Positions 1 to 8,396 of a stretch of 64,000 bases of DNA are shown here, one piece after another. A model generated the notes under the pieces. It worked only from the letters and a program-made list of their open reading frames with translations, searched no databases and was not told the origin of the DNA. The first letter of the stretch is position 1, and every line of letters begins with the position of its first letter. Made by a program: the position numbers and the translations under genes. Source of the DNA: Tsuneonella aeria (GTDB lineage: Bacteria; Pseudomonadota; Alphaproteobacteria; Sphingomonadales; Sphingomonadaceae). Location: the NCBI RefSeq assembly GCF_009827495.1, contig NZ_WTZA01000001.1, positions 1,054,001-1,118,000 of the forward strand, read 5' to 3'.

Positions 1-847
1 CGGCGAACCATTGGTCCGCGCTGCCCCTCATTGCGGTGTAAGGCGTGCGCCGGGCATCGCCCAGCATGTGCGAATACCCGCCGACCAGCACCCCGGCGAG
101 GCCGCCGTTGGCAAGGTCTCCGTCGAAGTCGAACGCGGTCAGCAAGGTAACCCCCGCCTTCGTCCAGCCGCCGCCATCGGTATCGTAAACCGGCAGGCCG
201 CTGGCGATGCTCTGCGCGGGCGAGACAGCGTAATAGTAGTCGATGAAATCGCTGTCGGCATGTTCGGCCGAAAGCGAAAGCGATGCGGCGATGCCCCGGC
301 TGAGCGGCGTGAAATAGGATACGCTGGGCGCGATCGTCATGCCCGAATGCGCGCCGTTGACGTCCCACAGGACGTCGGCCCCGACGCTGAGCGAGTCGTA
401 GGGGTTGAGCAACTTGGGAAAGCTGACGCCCAGGTTGCCGCCGACTTCGATCGCGGTGTCGAGCTCGCCCGCGGCTTCCACGACCGGGTCCTTGATCTGG
501 CGGCTGCGGTTCGTGCGGATTCGAAACGCGGGGCCGGCCGCAAATCCCATGCCCTCGGCAGGATCCGCCACCAGGTCGAGCGCGAGGCCGGCGGGGCGCG
601 GCTGGATTCCGATGCCGCCCACTTTCCCCTGGATCAGAGGCGCGGGGTAGAACACGTAATCGTCCGAACCGTCGTAGCTGGGGCCCAAACCGCCGCCGAT
701 CCCGATCGAAACCCAGGTGTCGTCATAGACCGTATCGTTGCGTTCGACCGCCTCTGCCGGTCCCGCGGTGACCTGTTCCTCCTGCGCGAAGGCAGGCGCG
801 GCGGCGAACGCGGCCAGCAGGCCGGCGGCGATGGCGGTGGTTCTCAT
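1..847 (-). CDS. MipA/OmpV family outer membrane protein (3' end cut by window edge)
   Basis: Read on the minus strand from ATG at 847, the frame stays open to the window edge, giving at least 282 residues. The first 22 residues are a typical signal peptide (alanine-rich core ending AFAQ), so the product is exported. The mature part has the alternating glycine/aromatic pattern of a beta barrel. Its opening (WVSIGIGGGLGPSYDGSDDY) and the following FYPAPLIQG stretch are typical of MipA/OmpV proteins, which are outer-membrane barrels, some of which scaffold murein synthesis enzymes. Which function applies here cannot be told. It is divergent from the carotenoid operon, 117 bp away. The C-terminus is missing. 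Confidence 0.85.
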   Translation of the reverse strand, partial: MRTTAIAAGLLAAFAAAPAFAQEEQVTAGPAEAVERNDTVYDDTWVSIGIGGGLGPSYDGSDDYVFYPAPLIQGKVGGIGIQPRPAGLALDLVADPAEGMGFAAGPAFRIRTNRSRQIKDPVVEAAGELDTAIEVGGNLGVSFPKLLNPYDSLSVGADVLWDVNGAHSGMTIAPSVSYFTPLSRGIAASLSLSAEHADSDFIDYYYAVSPAQSIASGLPVYDTDGGGWTKAGVTLLTAFDFDGDLANGGLAGVLVGGYSHMLGDARRTPYTAMRGSADQWFA

Positions 848-964
848 GATGATTGCTATTCCCCTGATTGCGCGGGGATAACCCGCTGCGCGCCCGCGCG
901 TTCCGCGCAGCTGCCCTACCAAGGCGATTGCCCGCGCGGGTGATGCCGCCTAGTCACACCGTCC

Positions 965-2146
965 ATGACAGGGCACACGATCGATATCGCCATCGCCGGC
1001 GGCGGGCTTGCAGGCGGGCTGGTTGCGCTCGCGCTTGCCCGCACGCGGCCCGATCTGCGCATCGCGCTGGTGGAAGAGGGCGCGGCGCTGGGCGGACACC
1101 ACCGGTGGAGTTGGTTCGCCAGCGACCTCGACCGCGAGGGCACCGCTCTGATGGAGGAATTCCGGATCGCGCGCTGGCAAGGCTACGCGGTGCGCTTCCC
1201 GCAATTCCCGCGCGATCTATCGACCGGATACTGCTCGCTGCACTCGGCCGACTTCGACGGGGCATTGCGCGCCGTGCTCCCGTCCGACGCCATCCGGACA
1301 GGCCGGCGGATCGCCGCGCTGGACGCGGGCGGCATCGACCTGGCAGATGGCGAACGCATCGCGGCGCGCGCGGTGATCGATGCGCGCGGCATTGCGGACG
1401 CCGCCGCGCTCACCGGCGGCTGGCAGGTATTCCTCGGCCGGCACCTCAGGACCCGGCGCCCGCACGGCGTGGACCGGCCCACGATCATGGATGCCGCCGT
1501 GGACCAGCACGGCGCTCTGCGCTTCGTCTACACCCTGCCGCTGGGCCCGGACGAACTGTTTGTGGAGGATACCTACTACGCCGATGCGCCCACGCTCAAC
1601 CGTGAGGCGCTGTCCGGGCGGATCGACCGCTATTGCCAGGCGCACGGCTGGGAGGGCGAGGCGATCGACCACGAAACCGGCGTGCTTCCCGTCATCACCG
1701 GCGGCGATTTCGCGGCGTTCCAGCGCGCGCACGGCACGCCCGGTGTCGCCGCCATCGGCACGCGCGGCGGGTTCGTCCATCCGCTCACCAGCTACACCCT
1801 TCCCTTCGCGGTGGAGACCGCGCTCGCCATCGCCGGCAGCGCCGATCTTGATGGCGAGAGCCTTGCCGCGATGATCGCGGACCGGGCGCGGGAGCAGTGG
1901 CGCCGGACGGCATATTACCGCACGCTCGGCCGGATGATGTTCGGCGCCGGCGCGCCCGGCCAGCGCCGCCGCGCTTTCGCACTCGTCTACCGCCAGCCCG
2001 AACCGGTGATCGAGCGGTTCTATGCCGCCCGCTCCACGACGGCCGACCGCGCACGGATCCTGTGCGGCAAGCCGCCCGTCCCCGTGCTGGGCGCCCTGCG
2101 TGCCCTGGTGGAGCCGGGCCAGCCTCTCGCCAGGAGTGCCGCATGA
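965..2146 (+). CDS. crtY: Lycopene beta-cyclase
   Basis: A 393-residue flavoprotein that cyclises both ends of lycopene to give beta-carotene at the inner membrane. The N-terminus carries the FAD-binding dinucleotide fold (IAIAGGGLAGGLVALALA), followed by GGHHRWSWF, a signature of the bacterial CrtY family. Later stretches (ETGVLPVITGGDF and GTRGGFVHPLTSYTLPFAVE) are also characteristic of CrtY. Length is normal for the family. It is the first gene of the crt operon, and its stop overlaps the crtI start in an ATGA. ATG at 965 lies right before the FAD fold, so the start is well supported. Confidence 0.95.
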   Translation: MTGHTIDIAIAGGGLAGGLVALALARTRPDLRIALVEEGAALGGHHRWSWFASDLDREGTALMEEFRIARWQGYAVRFPQFPRDLSTGYCSLHSADFDGALRAVLPSDAIRTGRRIAALDAGGIDLADGERIAARAVIDARGIADAAALTGGWQVFLGRHLRTRRPHGVDRPTIMDAAVDQHGALRFVYTLPLGPDELFVEDTYYADAPTLNREALSGRIDRYCQAHGWEGEAIDHETGVLPVITGGDFAAFQRAHGTPGVAAIGTRGGFVHPLTSYTLPFAVETALAIAGSADLDGESLAAMIADRAREQWRRTAYYRTLGRMMFGAGAPGQRRRAFALVYRQPEPVIERFYAARSTTADRARILCGKPPVPVLGALRALVEPGQPLARSAA

Positions 2147-3651
2147 ACGGCGCCGACACCGGGCCCGAAGGCAAGCGCGCCTGCGTCATCGGCGCGGGCT
2201 TCGGCGGCCTGGCGCTCGCCATTCGCCTGCAATCGGCGGGCGTGCGGACGACGCTGGTGGAGGCGCGCGACAAGCCCGGTGGCCGCGGCTACTTCTGGGA
2301 GCGCGACGGCTTCACCTTCGATGCCGGCCCCACGGTCATCACAGATCCCGACTGCCTGAAGGACCTGTGGGCCCTGTCCGGACACGACATGGCGGCCGAC
2401 GTCGAGCTGATGCCGGTGACCCCGTTCTACCGCCTCAACTGGCCCGACGGGACGAACTTCGACTATTCGAACGACGAGGCCCGGCTTCGCGCGGAGATCG
2501 ACCGCGTGGCCCCGGGCGATTACGCCGGATACGAGGCGTTCCTGCAATATTCCGCCGGCGTGCACCAGGAAGGCTACGTCAAGCTGGGGTCGCAGCCGTT
2601 CCTTGACTTCGCCAGCATGATCAAGGCCGCGCCCAGCCTGGCGCGGTACCAGGCGTGGCGATCCGTCTATTCGATGGTTTCGAGCTACGTCCGGAGCGAG
2701 AAACTGCGCGAGGCGCTGAGCTTCCACACGCTGCTGGTCGGCGGAAACCCGATGACCACGAGCGCGATCTACGCCCTCATCCACAAGCTGGAGAAAGACG
2801 GCGGCGTGTGGTGGGCGCGCGGCGGCACGAACCGGCTGGCGGCCGCGATGGTGCGCCATTTCGAACGGCTGGGCGGCACGACCCGGATGCACGATCCGGT
2901 GGTCAAGGTGCACACGATCGGCAACCGGGCGACAGAGGTGGAGACGGCGAGCGGGTGGAAGGAACGGTTCCATGCCGTTGCCAGCAACGGCGACCTGGTG
3001 CACACCTATCGCGACCTGCTGGGCGGCACGCGGCGCGGCACGGATCATGCCGCCACGCTCGCGCGCAAGCGGTTCTCCCCCAGCCTGTTCCTCGTCCATT
3101 TCGGACTGGAGGGCACCTGGCCCGGCATTCCGCATCACATGATCCTGTTCGGCCCCCGGTACAAAGGCCTGCTGGATGACATCTACGAACACGGCGTGCT
3201 GCCGCAGGACTTCTCGATCTACCTGCACCACCCGACCGTCACCGATCCCAGCATGGCCCCGCCCGGCATGAGCACGTTCTACGCCCTAGTCCCGGTCGCA
3301 CACATGGGCAAGCTGACGGTGAACTGGGACGAAGTCGGCCCCATGCTGGAACGGCGCATCCTCGACGAAGTGGGCCGCCGCCTGATCCCGGACATCCATG
3401 ACCGGATCGTAACCCGGTTCCACTACGCCCCCAGCAACTTTGCCGCCGATCTCAGCGCGCACCTCGGCAGCGCCTTCAGCCTGGAGCCGGTCCTGACCCA
3501 AAGCGCCTATTTCCGCGGACACAACCGCGACGATGTCGTGAAGAACTTCTACCTCGTCGGCGCGGGCACACACCCGGGCGCCGGCATCCCCGGCGTCGTC
3601 GCCAGCGCGAAGACGACCGCGGGCCTGATGCTGGAGGATCTGGCGCAATGA
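2143..3651 (+). CDS. crtI: Phytoene desaturase (lycopene-forming)
   Basis: A 502-residue flavin-dependent desaturase that turns phytoene into lycopene. The N-terminal dinucleotide-binding motif (VIGAGFGGLALAIRLQ) is followed by EARDKPGGRGYFW and TFDAGPTVITDP, both hallmarks of CrtI. The C-terminal bacterial carotenoid dehydrogenase signature is present near residues 465-495 (NFYLVGAGTHPGAGIPGV). The reading frame is open further upstream inside crtY, but the ATG at 2143 overlaps the crtY stop as ATGA and immediately precedes the FAD fold, so it is the expected start. The operon order is crtY-crtI-LOG-crtB. Confidence 0.97.
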   Translation: MNGADTGPEGKRACVIGAGFGGLALAIRLQSAGVRTTLVEARDKPGGRGYFWERDGFTFDAGPTVITDPDCLKDLWALSGHDMAADVELMPVTPFYRLNWPDGTNFDYSNDEARLRAEIDRVAPGDYAGYEAFLQYSAGVHQEGYVKLGSQPFLDFASMIKAAPSLARYQAWRSVYSMVSSYVRSEKLREALSFHTLLVGGNPMTTSAIYALIHKLEKDGGVWWARGGTNRLAAAMVRHFERLGGTTRMHDPVVKVHTIGNRATEVETASGWKERFHAVASNGDLVHTYRDLLGGTRRGTDHAATLARKRFSPSLFLVHFGLEGTWPGIPHHMILFGPRYKGLLDDIYEHGVLPQDFSIYLHHPTVTDPSMAPPGMSTFYALVPVAHMGKLTVNWDEVGPMLERRILDEVGRRLIPDIHDRIVTRFHYAPSNFAADLSAHLGSAFSLEPVLTQSAYFRGHNRDDVVKNFYLVGAGTHPGAGIPGVVASAKTTAGLMLEDLAQ

Positions 3652-4229
3652 AACGCCTCGCCGTCTATTGCGGGTCCGCGACGCCCGCCGATCCCCGCTA
3701 CATGGAACTGGCCCGCGCGGTGGGCCAGGGGCTGGCGACACGCGGGATCGGCGTGGTCTATGGCGGCGGGCGCCTCGGCCTCATGGGCGCGGTGGCGTCC
3801 GGCGCGCTCGACGCGGGTGGCGAGGTGATCGGCGTCATTCCCCACGCGCTGGCGGGCAGCGAAGTCGCCAATCACGATTGCACCGAACTGTGCACCGTGA
3901 CCGGGATGCACGAACGCAAGCAGCGCTTCACGGACCTGTCGGACGGGTTCGTCACCATTCCCGGCGGGGTCGGTACGATGGACGAATTGTGGGAAGCGGT
4001 GAGCTGGGCCCAGCTTGGCTATCACACCAAGCCGGTCGGGCTGCTCAACGCCTTCGGGTTCTACGACCACCTGATCGCCTTCAACCGCCACATGGCCGAC
4101 ATCGGCTTCGTGCGGCCTGCGCATCAGGGTATCATCATCGCCGACGAGACGCTGGAGGGGCTGCTGGACAAGATGGTTGCTTACGAACCGCACACGCCGA
4201 TCTTCCAGATGACGGCGAGCGAGCTTTGA
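3648..4229 (+). CDS. LOG family protein (TIGR00730; nucleotide phosphoribohydrolase-like)
   Basis: 193 residues. It carries the two diagnostic motifs of the LONELY GUY family: MHERKQRF (the MxxRK motif) and PGGVGTMDE (PGGxGTxxE), the catalytic loop that hydrolyses the N-glycosidic bond of nucleoside 5'-monophosphates. In plants and some bacteria LOG enzymes release cytokinin bases; in many bacteria the substrate is simply AMP-like. ATG at 3648 overlaps the crtI stop (ATGA), and crtB begins 10 bp downstream, so it is embedded in the carotenoid operon. Family membership is secure, but substrate and any link to carotenoids are unknown. Confidence 0.9.
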   Translation: MKRLAVYCGSATPADPRYMELARAVGQGLATRGIGVVYGGGRLGLMGAVASGALDAGGEVIGVIPHALAGSEVANHDCTELCTVTGMHERKQRFTDLSDGFVTIPGGVGTMDELWEAVSWAQLGYHTKPVGLLNAFGFYDHLIAFNRHMADIGFVRPAHQGIIIADETLEGLLDKMVAYEPHTPIFQMTASEL

Positions 4230-4239
4230 GGGCAATCCC

Positions 4240-5310
4240 GTGAGCCGCCCCCGCCGCGTCGTCCCGCGCATGCTCGCCCCGTCGCGAATCTTGCGCACTA
4301 CCCCCACCCAGCCGGGCGGAGGCCGCGAGCGCGAGGACCTGATCGACCATGCCGAGGATTCGATCATTCGCGGTTCGCGGAGCTTCGCACTGGCCAGCCG
4401 CCTGTTCGATTCCGATACGCGGGACAAGGTCTGGCTGCTCTATGCCTGGTGCCGCCGCTGCGACGACCTGGCCGACAACCAGGATCATGGCGGCGACCTG
4501 GGCGAACAGGAAGGGGCCGAACGACGCATCACAGCCATCCGCCTGCTCACCGAACGCGCCATGGAAGGGCTGCCCACCGCCGACCCGGCGTTCGACGCAT
4601 TCGGCCTAGTGGCGCGCGAATGCGGCCTGACGCGCGAGATGGCCGAGGATGTCATCATGGGGTTCGAACTCGACGCGATGGGCTGGCGCCCTCGCAGCGA
4701 GGCGGACCTGGCCCGGTACTGCTATCACGTCGCGGGCGCGGTGGGCGTGATGATGGCCGTGGTCATGGGCGTATCGCGCGACGATTCCTGGATGCTGGAC
4801 CGCGCCTGCGACCTGGGCTTTGCGTTCCAGCTCGCCAACATCGTTCGCGACGTGTCCGAAGACGATAAGGCCGATCGCCGTTACCTCCCGCTCGAATGGA
4901 TGGTGGAGGAGGATATCGAGCCGGGCATGGTGATGCATCCCCACCATCGGCAGGAGCTCGCCGATATCGCCGCGCGGCTGATAGAGCGGATGGAACGGCA
5001 CGAAGCCTGGGCCAGGATGGGCGCGGCGCGGCTCCCCTTCCGCAGCCGCTGGGCGGTGCTGGCGGCGGCGCGCATCTACGGTGCGATCGGCCGCCGGGTG
5101 CGCGAGCTGGGGCCGCATGCCTGGGACCGGCGGGTCGTCATCGGCCGCGCCGGAAAGCTCCGCCATGTCGCCGCCGCGTTCGTCGAGGCGGTGAGGAACA
5201 AGCCCGAGCAGCCCGCAGAGCCGCCGCCATGGCACCGCGGCACGATCCTCATCGACGTGCGCATGTCCGGACCCATCCCGCCGCCGCCGATGGAACCGTT
5301 GCCGGACTAG
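4240..5310 (+). CDS. crtB: Phytoene synthase
   Basis: 356 residues from GTG at 4240; an in-frame ATG at 4270 gives a slightly shorter protein and cannot be excluded. It condenses two GGPP molecules to phytoene, the first committed carotenoid step. The squalene/phytoene synthase fold is clear: SFALASRLF, then the first Asp-rich motif in CRRCDDLAD, and the second in FAFQLANIVRDVSEDDKADRRYLP, where the DxxxD residues bind diphosphate through Mg2+. A proline-rich tail (PIPPPPMEPLPD) follows. It is the last gene of the crt operon; no obvious hairpin terminator follows it. Confidence 0.96.
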   Translation: MSRPRRVVPRMLAPSRILRTTPTQPGGGREREDLIDHAEDSIIRGSRSFALASRLFDSDTRDKVWLLYAWCRRCDDLADNQDHGGDLGEQEGAERRITAIRLLTERAMEGLPTADPAFDAFGLVARECGLTREMAEDVIMGFELDAMGWRPRSEADLARYCYHVAGAVGVMMAVVMGVSRDDSWMLDRACDLGFAFQLANIVRDVSEDDKADRRYLPLEWMVEEDIEPGMVMHPHHRQELADIAARLIERMERHEAWARMGAARLPFRSRWAVLAAARIYGAIGRRVRELGPHAWDRRVVIGRAGKLRHVAAAFVEAVRNKPEQPAEPPPWHRGTILIDVRMSGPIPPPPMEPLPD

Positions 5311-5332
5311 AATTTCTGGTTTTTCCAAACTT

Positions 5333-5366
5333 CGTCATTGCGAGGAGCGCAGCGACAAAGCAATCC
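5333..5366 (+). repeat. Short imperfect inverted repeat of the CGTCATTGCGAG type
   Basis: The segment begins CGTCATTGCGAGGAGCGCAG and ends in AAAGCAATCC. The ATTGC at 5337-5341 and GCAAT at 5360-5364 are inverted repeats. Extragenic repeats with this opening are common in alphaproteobacterial genomes and often lie next to small GIY-YIG endonuclease genes, as here. A partial relative (GTCATCGCGAG) occurs near 13977. Confidence 0.5.
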
Positions 5367-5672
5367 ATGCCCGTGCGCCGCGATTTCCAACCCGCCGCCT
5401 ATATCGTCGCGAACCACAAGGGCGGCACCCTTTACGTTGGCGTCACCTCCAACCTGCTAAGGCGGGCATAGGAACACCGCGAAGGAGGGATTTCCGGTTT
5501 CGCGAAACGGTAGGGCTGCAGGCGCCTTGTACGGTTCGAACTCCACGCGACCATGGGACACGCGATCCTCTGCGAGAAACAGCTCAAGGCCGGCTCACGG
5601 TCCAGGAAGATCGCTCTGCTTGAAGAGCAGAACCCGCATTGGCGCGACCTGTTCTTCGAGATCGCTGCCTGA
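5367..5672 (+). pseudogene. GIY-YIG endonuclease relic with two in-frame TAG codons
   Basis: From ATG at 5367 to TGA at 5670-5672 a single frame encodes a 101-codon protein of the small GIY-YIG endonuclease family (UvrC/SLX1 nuclease fold). The conserved blocks are in order: AYIVANHKGGTLYVGVTSNL, then EHREGGISGFAKR, then RRLVRFELH, then LCEKQLKAG, and NPHWRDLF at the end. Two TAG codons interrupt it, at 5469-5471 (codon 35, where relatives have an aromatic residue before EH) and 5511-5513 (codon 49, where Tyr is usual after KR). There is no frameshift, so decay is recent or the ambers are read through; the former is far more likely. Confidence 0.8.
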
Positions 5673-5754
5673 TCTGGCCGCGATGGCGGCCCATGGATTG
5701 CCCCCCGCGCCGTCCTGTTGCGGGCCCGCGAGGCCACCTACCCCCGTTGCGGTC

Positions 5755-5780
5755 GGCCCGCGATTTCTGAACTGCTAGGC
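5755..5780 (-). repeat. Dispersed repeat, copy A
   Basis: On the minus strand this reads GCCTAGC followed by the core AGTTCAGAAATCGCGGGCC. All 26 bases are identical to copy C at 14019-14044, and the similarity continues loosely outward (GACCGCAAC here against CACCGCGAC there). It is inverted relative to copy B at 6112-6130. Confidence 0.75.
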
Positions 5781-6111
5781 CACAAGTCGAACCGCAAAGC
5801 GGACCGCAAGGCAAAGGATACTACGGTTGAAATTTTTTTGCAGCGCAACGATGTCACGCCTATGTGCGCCACAGCGCGCCAACCGTAGCAAGTTGCACTT
5901 GGACCGCATTTCTGAGCATCAAGTGGCCGTTGTGCTCCTCGGCACGACGGCCACGAAGGCATCGTTGTAGCTCGCAAGCTCGGAACCAGCGATGCTGGTG
6001 GTGCCGATGTCCAAGAAAAGTCTTTTCACAGACATCCCCCTCTTGTGCATTCTCGCAGCGACGGGCTCGTGTGACAATTGACTTTTGTCCCGGCATGACC
6101 GAGACTGCGCA

Positions 6112-6130
6112 AGTTCAGAAATCGCGGGCC
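6112..6130 (+). repeat. Dispersed repeat, copy B (core only)
   Basis: The 19-base core AGTTCAGAAATCGCGGGCC is present exactly, but the flanking GCCTAGC of copies A and C is not. Together with copy A it brackets a segment of about 376 bp as inverted repeats. Confidence 0.7.
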
Positions 6131-6165
6131 AGCTGTTAACAAGCAGTTTGACTGCACCAAATAAG

Positions 6166-6185
6166 GGCGGGGCTACGGCCCCGTC
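6166..6185 (+). terminator. Possible hairpin terminator
   Basis: CGGGGC at 6168-6173 pairs with GCCCCG at 6178-6183 around a TACG loop, with one or two further pairs outside. It is followed by a modest T-rich stretch (TCTTCATTT). It does not directly follow a live gene, so it may be a leftover or may shield the downstream PhoX-like gene. Confidence 0.35.
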
Positions 6186-6478
6186 TTCATTTCATCGCCG
6201 CCAGATTGTCCACAAGGATCCGCGGCATGTGGGGGGGTCAGATTGGGGGTCCACTTGCGCACGGCTCAGGATGGGGGATTTCCGCGCCTCTCGGCCGGGG
6301 GCTTCCTGTTATCCGCTCCATCGCCTCTGTTGCGACGTGACAATGCCGATACGCCGCAACGCGCAAGAGGCCCGCGCTCGCCCGGCAACATTGCCGCACC
6401 TTTGTAATCTGCGGCTGTCATCGCCGCGCCACCACGCAATCTGAACGCGGGGCCCACCCGCCGGGAGATATCGCTGAC

Positions 6479-7792
6479 ATGACTATCCAGATGAACCGCC
6501 GCAGCTTGCTGGGCGCGACTGCCAGCGCCATGGCGGCGCTCGCCGCCAGCGGGTGTTCCACGGCGATGATGGCCGGGCGCGGCGGGCGCGTGGGTTATGG
6601 CGCGCTGGTGCCCGATCCGGCGGGCTTTATCGACCTGCCGCAGGGCTTCACGTACCGCGTCCTGTCGAAGCTGGGCGACACGATGAGTGACGGGTTCACC
6701 GTTCCTGATGCCGCCGATGGGATGGGCTGCTTCGACATCGGCGGCGGAAAGCTGGCGCTGGTGCGCAACCACGAATGCATTCCAGGCCGCCATGACGGCG
6801 GCGGGGTGACCGGCAAGGCATATGATTATGTCGCGCGCAGCCTGGTCCCGCTGCCCGGCGGTACGACCACCATCGTCGTCGATGCGCGCACGCTGGCGGT
6901 GGAGAGGCAGTTCCGCTCGCTTGCCGGCACCATCCGAAACTGCGCAGGCGGCGTGACGCCGTGGGGAAGCTGGCTGACGTGCGAGGAAGCGGTCGTGAAG
7001 GCCGACGGCCGGATCAATCAGGATCATGGCTGGGTGTTCGAAGTGCCGGCCCGCGCCACCGGTCTCGTCGACCCCGTGCCCTTGAAGGCGATGGGACGCT
7101 TCAATCACGAGGCGGCCTGCGTCGATCCGCGCACGGGCATGGTGTACCTGACCGAGGATCGCGCAGATTCGCTGCTCTATCGTTTCATTCCCAACGTGCC
7201 GGGGCGCCTTGCGGACGGTGGACGGCTCCAGGCACTGGCCTTGACGAACGGGGTGCGCGACACGCGCAATTGGGACGGGGTCACGGTCGCCCCGCAGAGC
7301 TGGCACCCGGTGCGCTGGATCGATCTCACCAACGTGGAATCGCCGGACGACGACTTGCGCAAGGCAGGCGCCGAACGCGGCGCGGCGCTGTTCGCCCGGG
7401 GCGAAGGCATCCACATGGGCGATGGGGAGCTGTATTTCTGCTGCACTGACGGTGGCAGCGCGAAGCTTGGCCAAGTCTACCGCCTCTCGCTGGCGGACGG
7501 CGCGGACCGCCTGCAACTGTTCTTTGAATCGACCAGCCCCGATCAGTTCAATTACGGCGACAACCTGACGGTCGCACCATGGGGCGACCTGGTGGTGTGT
7601 GAAGACCAGTACAGCGATGCGGTGGACAATTACCTGCGCGGGATCACGCCCGCGGGCGTTCCATACGCGCTTGGTCGGCTGCGCGTCCAGACGGAACTTG
7701 CCGGCGCGTGCTTCAGCCCCGACGGCCGCACGCTGTTCGTCAACGCCTACAGCCCGGCAAAGACGTTCGCCATCACGGGGCCCTGGGTCTGA
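6479..7792 (+). CDS. PhoX-like (DUF839) phosphatase family protein, Tat lipoprotein
   Basis: 437 residues. The N-terminus has a twin-arginine motif (NRRSLLGATAS) followed by a hydrophobic stretch and a lipobox-like LAASGC, which suggests a folded, cofactor-bearing lipoprotein exported by Tat. The body matches the DUF839/PhoX group: LALVRNHECIPG near residue 100, NCAGGVTPWGSWLTCEE near 155, GRFNHEAACVDP near 205, and a late DNLTVAPWGDLVVCED. These are the regions supplying the Ca/Fe centre in PhoX alkaline phosphatases. The protein is shorter than classical PhoX, so phosphatase activity is plausible but unproven. A second in-frame ATG at 6491 starts directly before the RR motif. Confidence 0.85.
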   Translation: MTIQMNRRSLLGATASAMAALAASGCSTAMMAGRGGRVGYGALVPDPAGFIDLPQGFTYRVLSKLGDTMSDGFTVPDAADGMGCFDIGGGKLALVRNHECIPGRHDGGGVTGKAYDYVARSLVPLPGGTTTIVVDARTLAVERQFRSLAGTIRNCAGGVTPWGSWLTCEEAVVKADGRINQDHGWVFEVPARATGLVDPVPLKAMGRFNHEAACVDPRTGMVYLTEDRADSLLYRFIPNVPGRLADGGRLQALALTNGVRDTRNWDGVTVAPQSWHPVRWIDLTNVESPDDDLRKAGAERGAALFARGEGIHMGDGELYFCCTDGGSAKLGQVYRLSLADGADRLQLFFESTSPDQFNYGDNLTVAPWGDLVVCEDQYSDAVDNYLRGITPAGVPYALGRLRVQTELAGACFSPDGRTLFVNAYSPAKTFAITGPWV

Positions 7793-7801
7793 CCTGAACC
7801 C

Positions 7802-8359
7802 TTGGCGTCGTTCCTCCTCGCGTTCGTGAGTGTCCTTGCCGTCTCCCTGGGCGGGAAGGATCAACTCCTTGTCGCGCGGCTTGCAGATCGCCTGGGGCGG
7901 AACGGCGGGTTGCTGGCCGTCGGTGTGCTGGCGTCACTGCTCTCCGCCTTCGCCATGGCAATCGCCGGGCTGGCGCTGGCGTTGTCCTTGCCGGAAGCGG
8001 CGGCCGACATGCTCGTCGCGCTGGCACTGCTGCTCGCCGCCGTCGAACTTGCCTGGCACCGGCAACCGCGCCTGCCGGACGAACCGACCCGTTCGCTGTT
8101 CGCGACGTGCGTGGTCCTCGTGGTCCGCCAAGTCGGCGACGCGGCCCGGTTCCTGGTGTTCGCGTTCGCCGCCGGCGGCTCGGCCTGGCTGGCCGGCGCG
8201 GGCGGGGCGCTGGGCGGAGCCGCGGCCATGGCGCTCACGGTCGCGATGGGCGAGGAGTTGCGCCGCTGGCCGCTCAGGGCGCTCCGCATCGCCCTCGCGA
8301 CGATCCTCGCGATCGTGGGAATCGTCGCGGGCCTTGAAGCGCGCGGCCTGATCGGCTGA
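7802..8359 (+). CDS. Divergent GDT1/TMEM165 (UPF0016)-like membrane protein
   Basis: 185 residues from TTG at 7802, with about six hydrophobic segments in two halves. The layout resembles the UPF0016/GDT1 cation transporters: a first helix ending VSLGGKDQLLVARLADRLGR and a fourth with VVRQVGDAARFLVFAFAA. In active members these positions hold the ExGDKT motifs (the window's other member, at 34572-35141, has AEIGDKT and VEMGDKT). Here both acidic residues are gone. It starts 9 bp after the PhoX-like gene, so co-transcription is likely. Membrane location is firm; transport function is doubtful. The TTG start is inferred from frame and spacing. Confidence 0.6.
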   Translation: MASFLLAFVSVLAVSLGGKDQLLVARLADRLGRNGGLLAVGVLASLLSAFAMAIAGLALALSLPEAAADMLVALALLLAAVELAWHRQPRLPDEPTRSLFATCVVLVVRQVGDAARFLVFAFAAGGSAWLAGAGGALGGAAAMALTVAMGEELRRWPLRALRIALATILAIVGIVAGLEARGLIG

Positions 8360-8396
8360 GGTCGCGCCGGCCACGCTTTGTTGCTATCGCGGGCGC

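Larger units (their letters stand above)
5673..6478. other. Non-coding or decayed 0.8-kb stretch
   Basis: No reading frame here has recognisable protein content. Composition is less GC-rich and more mixed than in the neighbouring genes, with T and A runs around 5826-5840. It contains inverted copies of a dispersed 19-26 bp repeat at 5755-5780 and 6112-6130, a small hairpin near 6166-6185, and a G-run at about 6230. A 38-codon minus-strand frame (ATG at 6035, stop at 5919) has no recognisable relatives. The region looks like accumulated debris from small mobile or repeat elements between the crt operon and the PhoX-like gene. Confidence 0.55.

Noticed and set aside
5919..6035. 38-codon minus-strand frame in the non-coding stretch
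   Set aside because: Too short, no recognised relative and no clear ribosome site.
6266..7864. 532-codon minus-strand open frame
   Set aside because: Antisense of the PhoX-like gene, lacking any domain or signal.
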